Source: Candidatus Scatosoma pullistercoris (GTDB lineage: Bacteria > Bacillota > Clostridia > Christensenellales > Borkfalkiaceae). From it: DNA of 10,034 nucleotides. The notes under the pieces are model-generated. The model worked only from the letters and a program-made list of their open reading frames with translations. It ran no database searches and had not been told where the DNA came from. Within the stretch, counting starts at the first letter, position 1, and each line of letters begins with the position of its first letter. Positions 1-6,366 of the stretch are shown here, one piece after another. The stretch spans positions 1 to 10,034 of the forward strand of contig DVMZ01000109.1 of assembly GCA_018714725.1 (NCBI GenBank). Direction: 5' to 3'. A program made the translations under genes and the position numbers.

Positions 1-55
1 ATAATTGACAGGACCCTTTCACGGGAATGTCTGTCCGGATTTACAGGGGAAAAAC
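1..55 (+). other. Leader of the glycan operon / possible end of an upstream gene
   Basis: This short stretch lies before the first gene. Two forward frames stop at once (TAA 2-4, TGA 6-8). The third stays open to TGA 91-93, so an upstream gene could end at the very edge or overlap the first gene by up to 38 nt. A TTGACA at 5-10 looks like a -35 box, but nothing like a -10 lies 16-18 bp downstream, so I do not call a promoter. The first gene is therefore probably internal to a longer operon that starts outside the window. Confidence 0.4.
45..50 (+). promoter_or_regulatory. Ribosome binding site AGGGGA that decides the start of the GtrA-ThDP gene
   Basis: AGGGGA sits 5 nt before ATG 56. The frame is open further upstream to a TTG at 5, but that TTG has no visible binding site, and the extra 17 residues do not resemble the start of GtrA proteins, which begin shortly before the first membrane helix. 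ATG 56 is preferred. Confidence 0.7.
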
Positions 56-2281
56 ATGAAGGTCCGGTTTCTTGCCAAAAAATTATATTGTGACCGCCGG
101 GTACGGTTTCTTTTTGTGGGGTGCCTGAATACGGCGGTGGGGACGGGAAGCGATCTGTTTCTGAGGTATCTGGGGTTGCATTATGCGCTGTCGGGCGCAC
201 TGGGAACGATGATCGGCACCGTTCACAGTTATTTCTGGAACAAGTATTTCACCTATTCGCAAAAAAAGAAATCCTGGAGGGAAGCCGGGCGTTTTGTACT
301 CGTCTATGCCGCCGTTTATGCGCTCGGCGTATTGTTTCAGTATTTTCTGATTGATCGGGGCGGAACGGATAAATATCTTGCGGGAATCCTCTCGGCGTTT
401 GTCACAACGCTCGTGAGTTATTTCGGGCATACCTATTTCACCTTCCGGCAAAAAAGGGAAAAAGCCGGGGAGGAGCGGGAGAAGAAAATGGAAATCAGAG
501 TGGCCGATTACATCGCGGATTTTTTCGTGAAAAACGGAATCACGGACATATTCAGCGTTCCGGGCGGCGGTGCAATGCACCTGAACGACGCGCTCGGACA
601 CAAAGAGGGGTTGCGCGTCATTTACAATCACCACGAGCAGGCGTGCGCGTTCGCCGCGGAGGGCTATGTGCGGGCAACGGGTCGCCTGCCGGCCGTCTGC
701 GTGACGACGGGGCCGGGCGGAACCAACGCCGTGACGGGGGTTATGGGCAGTTGGGTGGATTCTGTTCCGATGTTCGTCGTCAGCGGTCAGGTAAAATTTT
801 CGGTGACCGTTGCCAGCTGTCCGGAGATTCCGCTCCGCCAGCTCGGCGATCAGGAGTTCAACATTCTCGATTGCGTGCGCTGTATGACCAAATATTGCGC
901 GATGGTGGTCGATCCGCGCACGATCCGCTATCATCTCGAAAAGGCGCTGTATATCGCCCGGCACGGCCGGCCGGGGCCGGTGTGGCTGGATATTCCGCTC
1001 GACGTGCAGGCGGCAAAAATCCGGGTTTCGGAGCTGACCGGCTATGACGAGTCGGAGGATAAAGCGCAGCTGCCGCCGAAGCCCGATACGGCGCAGCTCG
1101 AAGAACTGCTTTCCCGCATTGCCGCCGCGCGCCGGCCGGTGATTCTGGCAGGGGAGGCGATCCGGATGACCGGGACGGCAGACAAACTTGAAAAGTTGGC
1201 CGAAAAGCTGAAAATTCCCGTGGTTACGGCGTGGAACGCGCACGATCTCCTGCCCGACGACAATCCCTGTTATTGCGGCAGGCCGGGTACGGTGGGCACG
1301 CGCGGGGGAAACATCGTCGTGCAGAGCAGCGATCTTTTGCTGAGTCTCGGCTGTCGGATGAATCTCAGGCAGATCAGTTTCAATTACGAAAACTTTGCAA
1401 AAAACGCATTTCTGGCGGCGGTGGACATCGACCGGGCAGAGCTGGACAAACCGACTCTGCATGTGGACATGAAAATTCATGCGGATATACGGGAGGTGCT
1501 GGACGAATTGCTGGCGCTTCCGTACCTCGGCGGCCGGCACGCGGATTGGCTGGCCCATTCCCGTGCGATGAATGAAAAATATCCGGCGGTCCTGCCTGAA
1601 TATTATCGTAAAAAATCCCCGGTCAATCCCTATGTGTTCGTATACGAGCTCAGCCGGCTGCTCCCCGAAGGACAGGTCACGGTGACGGGCAACGGCAGCG
1701 CGTGCGTCTGTTCCTTTCAGGCGATGGTCATCCGGAAGGGTCAGCGGCTGTTCACCAATTCGGGCAGCGCCGCCATGGGATACGGATTGCCTGCGGCGAT
1801 CGGCGCGGCCTTCGCCTGCCGCGGGAAGGAGGTCGTCTGCCTGGAGGGGGACGGGTCGGTGCAGATGAATTTGCAGGAATTGCAGACCGTCGTACATCAC
1901 CGGCTGCCCTTGAAATTGTTCTGGCTGAACAATGACGGCTATCATTCCATGCGCCAGACGCAGAGCAATCTGTTCGGGGGAAGATTCAGCGGTGTGGACG
2001 AACAGAGCGGCATTTCCTTTCCCTCGGCGGAGAAAATTGCCCTTGCTTACGGCATTCCTTATTTTCTCATCGACAATACGGAGACCATGGGGGAAATTCT
2101 CGGAAAAGTCCTGCATGCGGAGGGGCCGGTACTGTGCGAAGCGGTGTTGGATAAAACGCAGTTCTTTGCCCCCAAACTCTCTTCCAGAGTATTTCCCGAC
2201 GGCCGCATCATCTCACCGTCCTTGGAAGATATGTATCCGTTCCTGCCGGCAGAAGAGCTGAAAGAGGATATGGAAGGTTGA
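56..2281 (+). CDS. Fusion protein: GtrA-like membrane domain + acetolactate-synthase-like ThDP enzyme (YerE-like)
   Basis: 741 residues from ATG 56. Residues about 14-130 are a GtrA-family domain: four hydrophobic segments (about 17-37, 41-60, 79-99, 106-125), the family-typical RFLFVGCLNTAVG opening, and two NKYFTY/HTYFTF-type motifs after helices 2 and 4. GtrA proteins are thought to flip undecaprenyl-phosphate-linked sugars. Residues 145-741 form a full-length ThDP enzyme. The catalytic Glu194 is in HHEQ, a central FAD-type domain spans about 340-490, and the ThDP/Mg motif runs from GDGS (598-601) to NN (625-626). The C-terminal tail around 706-730 (SSR.FPDGR...LEDMYPFL) is, from memory, like that of ThDP proteins in polysaccharide clusters rather than IlvB. 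YerE uses pyruvate to add a two-carbon branch to a CDP-4-keto-deoxyhexose, and the reductase-like gene downstream fits that role. The linker (131-144) is charged, and no stop separates the halves. True acetolactate synthase is the main alternative. The domain calls are firm; the substrate is inferred. Confidence 0.88.
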   Translation: MKVRFLAKKLYCDRRVRFLFVGCLNTAVGTGSDLFLRYLGLHYALSGALGTMIGTVHSYFWNKYFTYSQKKKSWREAGRFVLVYAAVYALGVLFQYFLIDRGGTDKYLAGILSAFVTTLVSYFGHTYFTFRQKREKAGEEREKKMEIRVADYIADFFVKNGITDIFSVPGGGAMHLNDALGHKEGLRVIYNHHEQACAFAAEGYVRATGRLPAVCVTTGPGGTNAVTGVMGSWVDSVPMFVVSGQVKFSVTVASCPEIPLRQLGDQEFNILDCVRCMTKYCAMVVDPRTIRYHLEKALYIARHGRPGPVWLDIPLDVQAAKIRVSELTGYDESEDKAQLPPKPDTAQLEELLSRIAAARRPVILAGEAIRMTGTADKLEKLAEKLKIPVVTAWNAHDLLPDDNPCYCGRPGTVGTRGGNIVVQSSDLLLSLGCRMNLRQISFNYENFAKNAFLAAVDIDRAELDKPTLHVDMKIHADIREVLDELLALPYLGGRHADWLAHSRAMNEKYPAVLPEYYRKKSPVNPYVFVYELSRLLPEGQVTVTGNGSACVCSFQAMVIRKGQRLFTNSGSAAMGYGLPAAIGAAFACRGKEVVCLEGDGSVQMNLQELQTVVHHRLPLKLFWLNNDGYHSMRQTQSNLFGGRFSGVDEQSGISFPSAEKIALAYGIPYFLIDNTETMGEILGKVLHAEGPVLCEAVLDKTQFFAPKLSSRVFPDGRIISPSLEDMYPFLPAEELKEDMEG
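478..490 (+). promoter_or_regulatory. Possible internal translation start for the stand-alone ThDP enzyme
   Basis: Inside the fusion gene, GGAG at 478-481 is followed after 6 nt by an in-frame ATG (488-490, residue Met145). A second purine block, GGGGAGGAG, lies at 467-475. Met145 falls exactly where ThDP enzymes of this type begin. This is as good as the start signals of the neighbouring genes, so the ThDP enzyme may also be made alone as a soluble 597-residue protein. Codons for Lys, Glu and Gly in a charged linker can create such sites by chance. Confidence 0.45.
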
Positions 2282-2296
2282 TTTTTTGCGATTGGT

Positions 2297-2310
2297 CCGG
2301 AACTGTCCGG
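2297..2310 (+). other. Small inverted repeat in the leader of the SDR gene
   Basis: CCGGA (2297-2301) and TCCGG (2306-2310) can pair across a 4-nt loop, just upstream of the AGGAGG site at 2313-2318, in the 43-nt gap between the first two genes. The stem is short and may be incidental. If formed, it would sit next to the binding site without covering it. Confidence 0.25.
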
Positions 2311-2312
2311 GC

Positions 2313-2318
2313 AGGAGG
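2313..2318 (+). promoter_or_regulatory. Ribosome binding site AGGAGG for the SDR gene
   Basis: A perfect AGGAGG lies 6 nt before ATG 2325. It rules out the upstream in-frame TTG (2286), whose extra 13 residues are basic and would precede a Rossmann-fold first strand that starts directly after Met2325. Confidence 0.85.
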
Positions 2319-2324
2319 CGTTCG

Positions 2325-3239
2325 ATGGAACTGAAAAAAGTGATTGTCACCGGGCCGACGGGTGCGATCGGGACGGCGCTTCTGGAATTGCTTTCCCGTC
2401 GCGGCGTGGAGGTGTGTGCGATCTGCCGTCCGGGCTCGCCGGGAACAGAAAAAATCCGGGGGCTGAACGGAGTGCGCATCGTCGAATGCGATCTTTCCGG
2501 ATATGCGTCTCTTGCAGGGAGCTTACCGGCCGCGGACGCGTTTTTCCATTTGGCCTGGAAAAAGACGACGGTTTCCGGCCGCGACGATCTCGATACGCAG
2601 CTCGACAATGTGCGGTACTCGCTCGACGCGGCGCGGCTGGCGGAACAATGCGGCTGTAAAGTGTTTGTGGGGGCGGGATCGCAGGCGGAATACGGAATCG
2701 CACAAGCGCCGCTCGGCGAAAAGACCCCCGTCTTTCCCGAATCGGGCTACGGAATCGCAAAATACGCGGCGGGACGGCTGACGGCCAATTTCTGCGCTCG
2801 GGCCGCAATCCGTCATTGCTGGGTACGGGTAGTCAGCGTATACGGCCCCAACGACGGGGAAACTTCGTTGATTTCCTATCTTTTCCGCGCTTTGCGCGAA
2901 GGAGAAACGCCTCGTCTGACTTCTTGCGGACAGGTTTGGGACTACCTGTATTCCAAAGACGCCGCCAAAGCGTTTTTTGCGGTGGCGGAGTGCGGAAAAG
3001 ACGGCCGCACTTATTGTCTCGGTTCGGGGCAGCCGCGGCCGCTCAGAGAATATGTCGAAGAATTGCGCGACTGCGTTGCTCCGGGGGCGCAACTCTGTTT
3101 CGGCGCCATTCCTTATTATCCGCATCAACCTATGCATCTTGCGGCGGATATACGGCAACTGACGGAAGACACCGGCTGGAAACCGGAAAAATCTTTCCGG
3201 GAGGGGATTTCGGAAATTCTGCGCTTTGGGAGAGGATAG
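2325..3239 (+). CDS. NAD(P)-dependent epimerase/dehydratase (extended SDR), probable nucleotide-sugar 4-ketoreductase
   Basis: 304 residues, a normal length for extended SDR sugar enzymes. The first strand leads into the dinucleotide motif TGPTGAIG (residues 9-16). The catalytic set is visible: Ser119 in GAGSQAEYG, then Tyr142 and Lys146 in GYGIAK. A substrate-domain segment with VRVVSVYGPND follows (near 167-177). Such enzymes are cytoplasmic and act on NDP-sugars as epimerases, dehydratases or 4-keto reductases. Directly after a YerE-like ThDP enzyme, the best guess is a YerF- or Abe-like reductase that reduces the 4-keto group or the newly added two-carbon branch. That role comes from context only; a UDP-glucose 4-epimerase type reaction cannot be excluded. 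The gene starts 43 nt after the fusion gene and ends with TAG; 166 nt separate it from the next gene. Confidence 0.88.
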   Translation: MELKKVIVTGPTGAIGTALLELLSRRGVEVCAICRPGSPGTEKIRGLNGVRIVECDLSGYASLAGSLPAADAFFHLAWKKTTVSGRDDLDTQLDNVRYSLDAARLAEQCGCKVFVGAGSQAEYGIAQAPLGEKTPVFPESGYGIAKYAAGRLTANFCARAAIRHCWVRVVSVYGPNDGETSLISYLFRALREGETPRLTSCGQVWDYLYSKDAAKAFFAVAECGKDGRTYCLGSGQPRPLREYVEELRDCVAPGAQLCFGAIPYYPHQPMHLAADIRQLTEDTGWKPEKSFREGISEILRFGRG

Positions 3240-3271
3240 CGTGCCGCCGTGCGCATATCGCGCGTAAATTT

Positions 3272-3299
3272 CTTGCAAACCGTGCGGAGTTTGCGCAAG
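3272..3299 (+). other. Imperfect hairpin in the SDR-glycosyltransferase gap
   Basis: GCAAAC (3275-3280) pairs with GTTTGC (3289-3294) around an 8-nt loop. CTT (3272-3274) can pair with AAG (3297-3299) if GC (3295-3296) bulges out. It lies about 33 nt after the SDR stop codon and is followed by GGCGGACAG, with no T-run, so it is not a standard terminator. It could be an RNA-processing or stability element, or chance. Confidence 0.3.
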
Positions 3300-3390
3300 G
3301 GCGGACAGATGGTTTACATAGGCAGATGTGCATATCCGCAGATCGGGGCGGCTCCTGAGGGCGGACGGGCACGGGAAACACGGCCGGACA

Positions 3391-3396
3391 GAGGAG
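3391..3396 (+). promoter_or_regulatory. Ribosome binding site GAGGAG that supports a TTG start
   Basis: GAGGAG lies 9 nt before TTG 3406. From this TTG the protein begins with Met-Lys-Lys and enters the first beta strand (ISFMIPCYNE), as expected for family 2 glycosyltransferases. ATG 3328 adds an atypical N-terminus, and ATG 3424 would cut into the first strand. Confidence 0.7.
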
Positions 3397-3405
3397 AAAT
3401 GCGGA

Positions 3406-4332
3406 TTGAAGAAGATAAGTTTTATGATTCCCTGCTACAATGAAGCGGAAAACGTCCTTCCGATGAGCGAGGCGATTCTCTCGCAGATGGATTTTCTGCC
3501 GGGGTACGATTATGAAATTCTGTTCATCGACAACTGTTCCACGGACGGTACGAGGGAAAAACTTTCGGCGATGTGCGCGCGGAACAGGAAAATCAAAGCC
3601 ATTTTCAACGCGAGAAATTTCGGGCAGTTCAACTCCCCGTTTTACGGATTGCAGCAGACCGGCGGCGATTGCGTGATTTCCATGTGCTGTGATTTTCAGG
3701 ACCCGCCGGAAATCATTCCGGAACTGGTTGCGGAATGGGAAAAGGGGTATAAAATCGTCTGCGCCGTCAAGACGGAAAGCGAAGAAAACAAATTCTTGCG
3801 TTTTTTGCGGACAGGCTATTATAAATTCTTACGAAAATTTTCCGAAGCGGAACAGATCGAGCATTTTACGGGCACGGGGCTGTATGACAGAAGTTTCATC
3901 GACGTTCTGCGGAGGCTGGACGATCCGTTGCCGTTTTTCAGGGGAATTGTGGCGGAGCTCGGGTTTCAGCGGGCCGAAGTGCCTTACACGCAGAAAAAAA
4001 GAAGGGCGGGAAAGTCGCACAATAACTTCTGCACTCTGTACGACGCGGCGATGCTGAGTTTTACGCAATATACCAAATTCCCCGTCCGGCTGATGATGGG
4101 GACGGGGATAGGGGCAGGCGTACTTTCCGTTTTCGGCGGAATCGCGTGTGTCATCCTGGCGGCGCTCGGAAAGAACGTGCTTTTTCCGGCGCTTTTATGT
4201 GGCATGGGGGTATTGTTTTCCCTCTCTGCCGTCTTTATGAGTCTGCTCGGGGAGTATCTTCTCCTCATCCGGTCGAAGGTGAGCCGCCGTCCGCTGGTGG
4301 TCGAAGAAAAACGAATCAATTTCGGGGAATGA
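3406..4332 (+). CDS. GtrB/DPM1-type glycosyltransferase family 2, polyprenyl-phosphate sugar synthase
   Basis: 308 residues from the TTG start, matching the usual 300-320 of GtrB/CsbB/DPM1-like enzymes. The N-terminal GT-A domain has PCYNEAEN (9-16), the nucleotide-binding IDNCSTDGT (41-49; Asn43 replaces the second Asp of the common DDGSTDGT form), and the hallmark DFQDPPE (96-102), which supplies the metal-binding acidic pair. RRAGKS near 199-204 matches the family's conserved acceptor-loop region. Two hydrophobic helices (about 229-253 and 259-287) anchor the C-terminus in the membrane. The enzyme class transfers a sugar from a nucleotide donor to undecaprenyl phosphate on the cytoplasmic face, for flipping by a GtrA partner; a GtrA domain is encoded two genes upstream. 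Here the donor could be the product of the ThDP/SDR pair or an ordinary UDP-hexose; the sequence cannot tell which. The stop lies 3 nt before the next start. Confidence 0.9.
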   Translation: MKKISFMIPCYNEAENVLPMSEAILSQMDFLPGYDYEILFIDNCSTDGTREKLSAMCARNRKIKAIFNARNFGQFNSPFYGLQQTGGDCVISMCCDFQDPPEIIPELVAEWEKGYKIVCAVKTESEENKFLRFLRTGYYKFLRKFSEAEQIEHFTGTGLYDRSFIDVLRRLDDPLPFFRGIVAELGFQRAEVPYTQKKRRAGKSHNNFCTLYDAAMLSFTQYTKFPVRLMMGTGIGAGVLSVFGGIACVILAALGKNVLFPALLCGMGVLFSLSAVFMSLLGEYLLLIRSKVSRRPLVVEEKRINFGE

Positions 4333-4335
4333 ATC

Positions 4336-6312
4336 GTGTCAGAGCAAAGAAAAATAATTCCGGTCGCCGAGGAAAAAAATTCGGCGGCTCCCGGCCCGAC
4401 GGATAGATTGCGGGCATATCTGTCCGGGCATGCGGGGCTGATTTTTGCCTGTTTCGCGGTCGGCTTCTTATGCTGTGTCTGGGCGGGGTCGCAGGCGGAT
4501 AAGGCGCTTCCGCCCACAGAGGGTTGGTATTCCTATTACGCCTATGAAATCAACGAGCGGGGCGCGGTTCCGTATCTGGATTTTGAATTGCTGTTTCCGC
4601 CGCTGTATGTGTATGTGATCGCTTTTGTCACAAAAATTTTCGGCTATCGTCTGATGGTTCTCCGCGTTTTCGGCGTACTGATTTACACCGCCACGGGCGT
4701 GTTTGCCTGTCTGATTTTCGGGAAACTGTTCCGGAAACCGCTGGTCGGAATGATCGGGGGAATGCTGACGGCCGCGTTTCTGCAAAGCGAAAGCGCGCAG
4801 ATTTTTTATGACTATATCCGGCTGATGGACCTCAGCGTATATGCTTCCATCTATTTTTTTCTCCGTTATTTCGACGGGGTTTTCCGTCCCGGAAGCAGCG
4901 TGGAAAAGCGCGACGGACCTTTTTCGTCCGACGGAATTCTCGGCACGGTATTTGCGGTGCACGCCAGTCTTTATAAGCAGAGCAGCGGACTTTTGTACCT
5001 CGCGTTCTGTCTGGCGGCGCTCGTCTTTGCGGCGGCGGTATTCGGCCAAAAACGGGATCTTTGGCGGCAGGTTCTTGTATCTTTCGCCGTCTGTGTTCTT
5101 CTCTATGGCGGGATGTTCCTGTTTCTGGCGTCCAAAGGTGCGCTCGGCGCCTATTTTTACTACAATTTTCAGGCTTCCGTGGGGGCCAAAGGGGGGAGTC
5201 TTTCCGCCGTCCTTTTCGGCTGGTTTTTTCGGGAGAAGAAACTTCTTTTCGCCTGTCTTCCGGTCGCATTGTTATGGGTCGGATTGCTGTTTGCTGCGGC
5301 GGTGTATTCCCGCAGGAAAAGAGCAGAAAGGGGCGTGAAGGACGCAGACGGGGCGAACGGGGCGGACGCCGATGACAAAGCGGAACAACGGCTGATGTAT
5401 GCGACGGCGGCCGCGGCTTTGCTGACGGTCGTTCTGTGTTTTGCGATTCCCGCGCTTGCGGAAATTTTTTCTTCCTGGAACAGATCCTGGCGGAAATATC
5501 TTCCCTTTCTGTTTTCGATGCTTGCGTTTCCGGCGTTTGCGGGGGCGTGCATCTTTCGCCGGAAAATCCGGGCGGACGACGGTTTTCTCTGCAAATATTT
5601 CTATCTTTCGGGCACGGCGTTTGTGCTGGCTTATGCCGTTTCCATGTCGGGAGGACTGGGGGAAAGTCAGGTGGCGCCCGCATTTGCGCTGTCGGCGGTT
5701 TCGTTCGCGGGGATCGCCCGTTTCCCCCGCCGCAGATTTTTATCGCTGGCAACGGCCGTCTTTATGGTTTTTGACTTGGGGATTTCCTTTTCGGTCAAAA
5801 TCCGCTCCCCGTATTCCTGGTGGGGACTGGATACGGGAAGTTACGGGGAACAGACGACAGAGTGCGTGATTCCCGCGTTTCAGGGCATTGAGATGAATGA
5901 GGCGTATGCCCGGATGTATAACAACGTGTATCGGGAAATAAGGGAGAACAGTGCGGCGGAGGAGGAAATTTTCATCTTTCCGCATATGCCGGTTCTGTAC
6001 CTGGCGACGGAGAGGCGCCGTGCGACGTTCACCGCCGTGCAGTGGTTTGACGTCAGCACCGATCAGGCGGTGGCGGAAGATATAGAGGTACTGAAAGAGA
6101 AAAGGCCCGTCGTGCTGGTACTTTGTTTTATTCCCGATTCCGTGCGGGAGGCGCACGAACAATCTTTCCGGGAAGGTCAGAAAAGCGGTCTGACAAAGAT
6201 GCAGGAATTTCTTTGCCGGTTTGTCGAAGAGGAAAATTATATTCTTCTGAGTTCGGATACGGTCAGTGCGGAGTACACGATCGAAGTATATCGCCTGCCG
6301 GAGAGCGGATAA
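4336..6312 (+). CDS. GT-C-fold polytopic membrane glycosyltransferase (GtrC/ArnT/GT39-like)
   Basis: 658 residues from GTG 4336, only 3 nt after the GtrB-like stop, so translation is probably coupled; GGGGA (4324-4328) is a weak binding site 7 nt upstream. After a cytoplasmic leader (1-33) come roughly 11-13 hydrophobic helices to about residue 487, then a soluble C-terminal domain (about 490-658), the layout of ArnT-like enzymes. The first external loop carries PPTEGWYSYYAYEI and then GAVPYLDFELLFPPL (Glu62, Asp82, Pro88-Pro89). This matches the GT-C pattern of an acidic pair, a DF strand and a PP turn, but the usual DE is TE here. A Gly/Asp/Lys-rich cytoplasmic linker (about 326-353) splits the helices. 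Such proteins use a polyprenyl-phosphate sugar to glycosylate a polymer, lipid or protein outside the membrane. As the third part of a GtrA/GtrB set it would be the final transferase. The acceptor is unknown. Confidence 0.78.
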   Translation: MSEQRKIIPVAEEKNSAAPGPTDRLRAYLSGHAGLIFACFAVGFLCCVWAGSQADKALPPTEGWYSYYAYEINERGAVPYLDFELLFPPLYVYVIAFVTKIFGYRLMVLRVFGVLIYTATGVFACLIFGKLFRKPLVGMIGGMLTAAFLQSESAQIFYDYIRLMDLSVYASIYFFLRYFDGVFRPGSSVEKRDGPFSSDGILGTVFAVHASLYKQSSGLLYLAFCLAALVFAAAVFGQKRDLWRQVLVSFAVCVLLYGGMFLFLASKGALGAYFYYNFQASVGAKGGSLSAVLFGWFFREKKLLFACLPVALLWVGLLFAAAVYSRRKRAERGVKDADGANGADADDKAEQRLMYATAAAALLTVVLCFAIPALAEIFSSWNRSWRKYLPFLFSMLAFPAFAGACIFRRKIRADDGFLCKYFYLSGTAFVLAYAVSMSGGLGESQVAPAFALSAVSFAGIARFPRRRFLSLATAVFMVFDLGISFSVKIRSPYSWWGLDTGSYGEQTTECVIPAFQGIEMNEAYARMYNNVYREIRENSAAEEEIFIFPHMPVLYLATERRRATFTAVQWFDVSTDQAVAEDIEVLKEKRPVVLVLCFIPDSVREAHEQSFREGQKSGLTKMQEFLCRFVEEENYILLSSDTVSAEYTIEVYRLPESG

Positions 6313-6319
6313 TGAAAAA

Positions 6320-6351
6320 CCGCGGCGGCGTCTGAAAAGACGCCGCCGCGG
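6320..6351. terminator. Shared hairpin terminator between convergent genes
   Basis: A perfect 14-bp stem, CCGCGGCGGCGTCT (6320-6333) with its complement (6338-6351), closes on a GAAA tetraloop in + strand RNA. It begins 8 nt after the GT-C stop and 16 nt beyond the stop of the convergent peptidase gene. On the - strand the stem is followed by TTTTT (complement of 6315-6319), a canonical intrinsic terminator. On the + strand it is followed by CCGGTTTG, so forward termination would rest mostly on the stem and may be leaky. Confidence 0.9.
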
Positions 6352-6366
6352 CCGGTTTGAAACAGG

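Larger units (their letters stand above)
3240..3405 (+). other. 166-nt gap between the SDR and glycosyltransferase genes
   Basis: This is the only sizeable gap in an otherwise tight operon. The glycosyltransferase frame is open back to ATG 3328, but the 26 extra residues (rich in Arg, Gly, His) do not look like a glycosyltransferase N-terminus. I see no convincing -35/-10 pair and no terminator with a T-run. It contains one small hairpin (3272-3299), two copies of AGGGCGGAC exactly 60 nt apart (near 3299 and 3359), and similar CATATC-containing segments near 3253 and 3331. Function unknown. Confidence 0.5.

Noticed and set aside
5..33. Possible promoter with TTGACA at 5-10
   Set aside because: At 17-bp spacing the -10 position reads TGTCTG (28-33), and 16 or 18 bp is no better.
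83..2116. 677-codon open frame antisense to the GtrA-ThDP gene
   Set aside because: It mirrors a well-supported gene with clear catalytic motifs. Its translation is rich in Arg, His and Pro with no domain, membrane pattern or binding site, which is typical of a GC-rich antisense shadow.
2523..3278. 251-codon - strand open frame over the SDR gene
   Set aside because: The SDR strand has Rossmann and YxxxK motifs and a perfect binding site; the antisense frame has neither motif nor start signal.
3328..3405. N-terminal extension of the GtrB-like protein from ATG 3328
   Set aside because: The 26 extra residues are Arg/Gly/His-rich, unlike family N-termini, and TTG 3406 has GAGGAG at 9 nt and begins right at the first beta strand.
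5333..5393. Gly/Asp/Ala-rich repetitive stretch in the GT-C gene considered as a frameshift or inserted repeat
   Set aside because: The frame stays open and hydrophobic helices resume on both sides; it reads as a flexible cytoplasmic linker between helices.
4832..5752. 306-codon - strand open frame inside the GT-C gene
   Set aside because: Arg/Pro-rich translation complementary to hydrophobic helix codons, with no start signal; a shadow frame.
6320..6351. Considered as a recombination or attachment site because of its perfect palindrome
   Set aside because: Position between convergent stop codons, the tetraloop and the - strand T-run explain it fully as a terminator.
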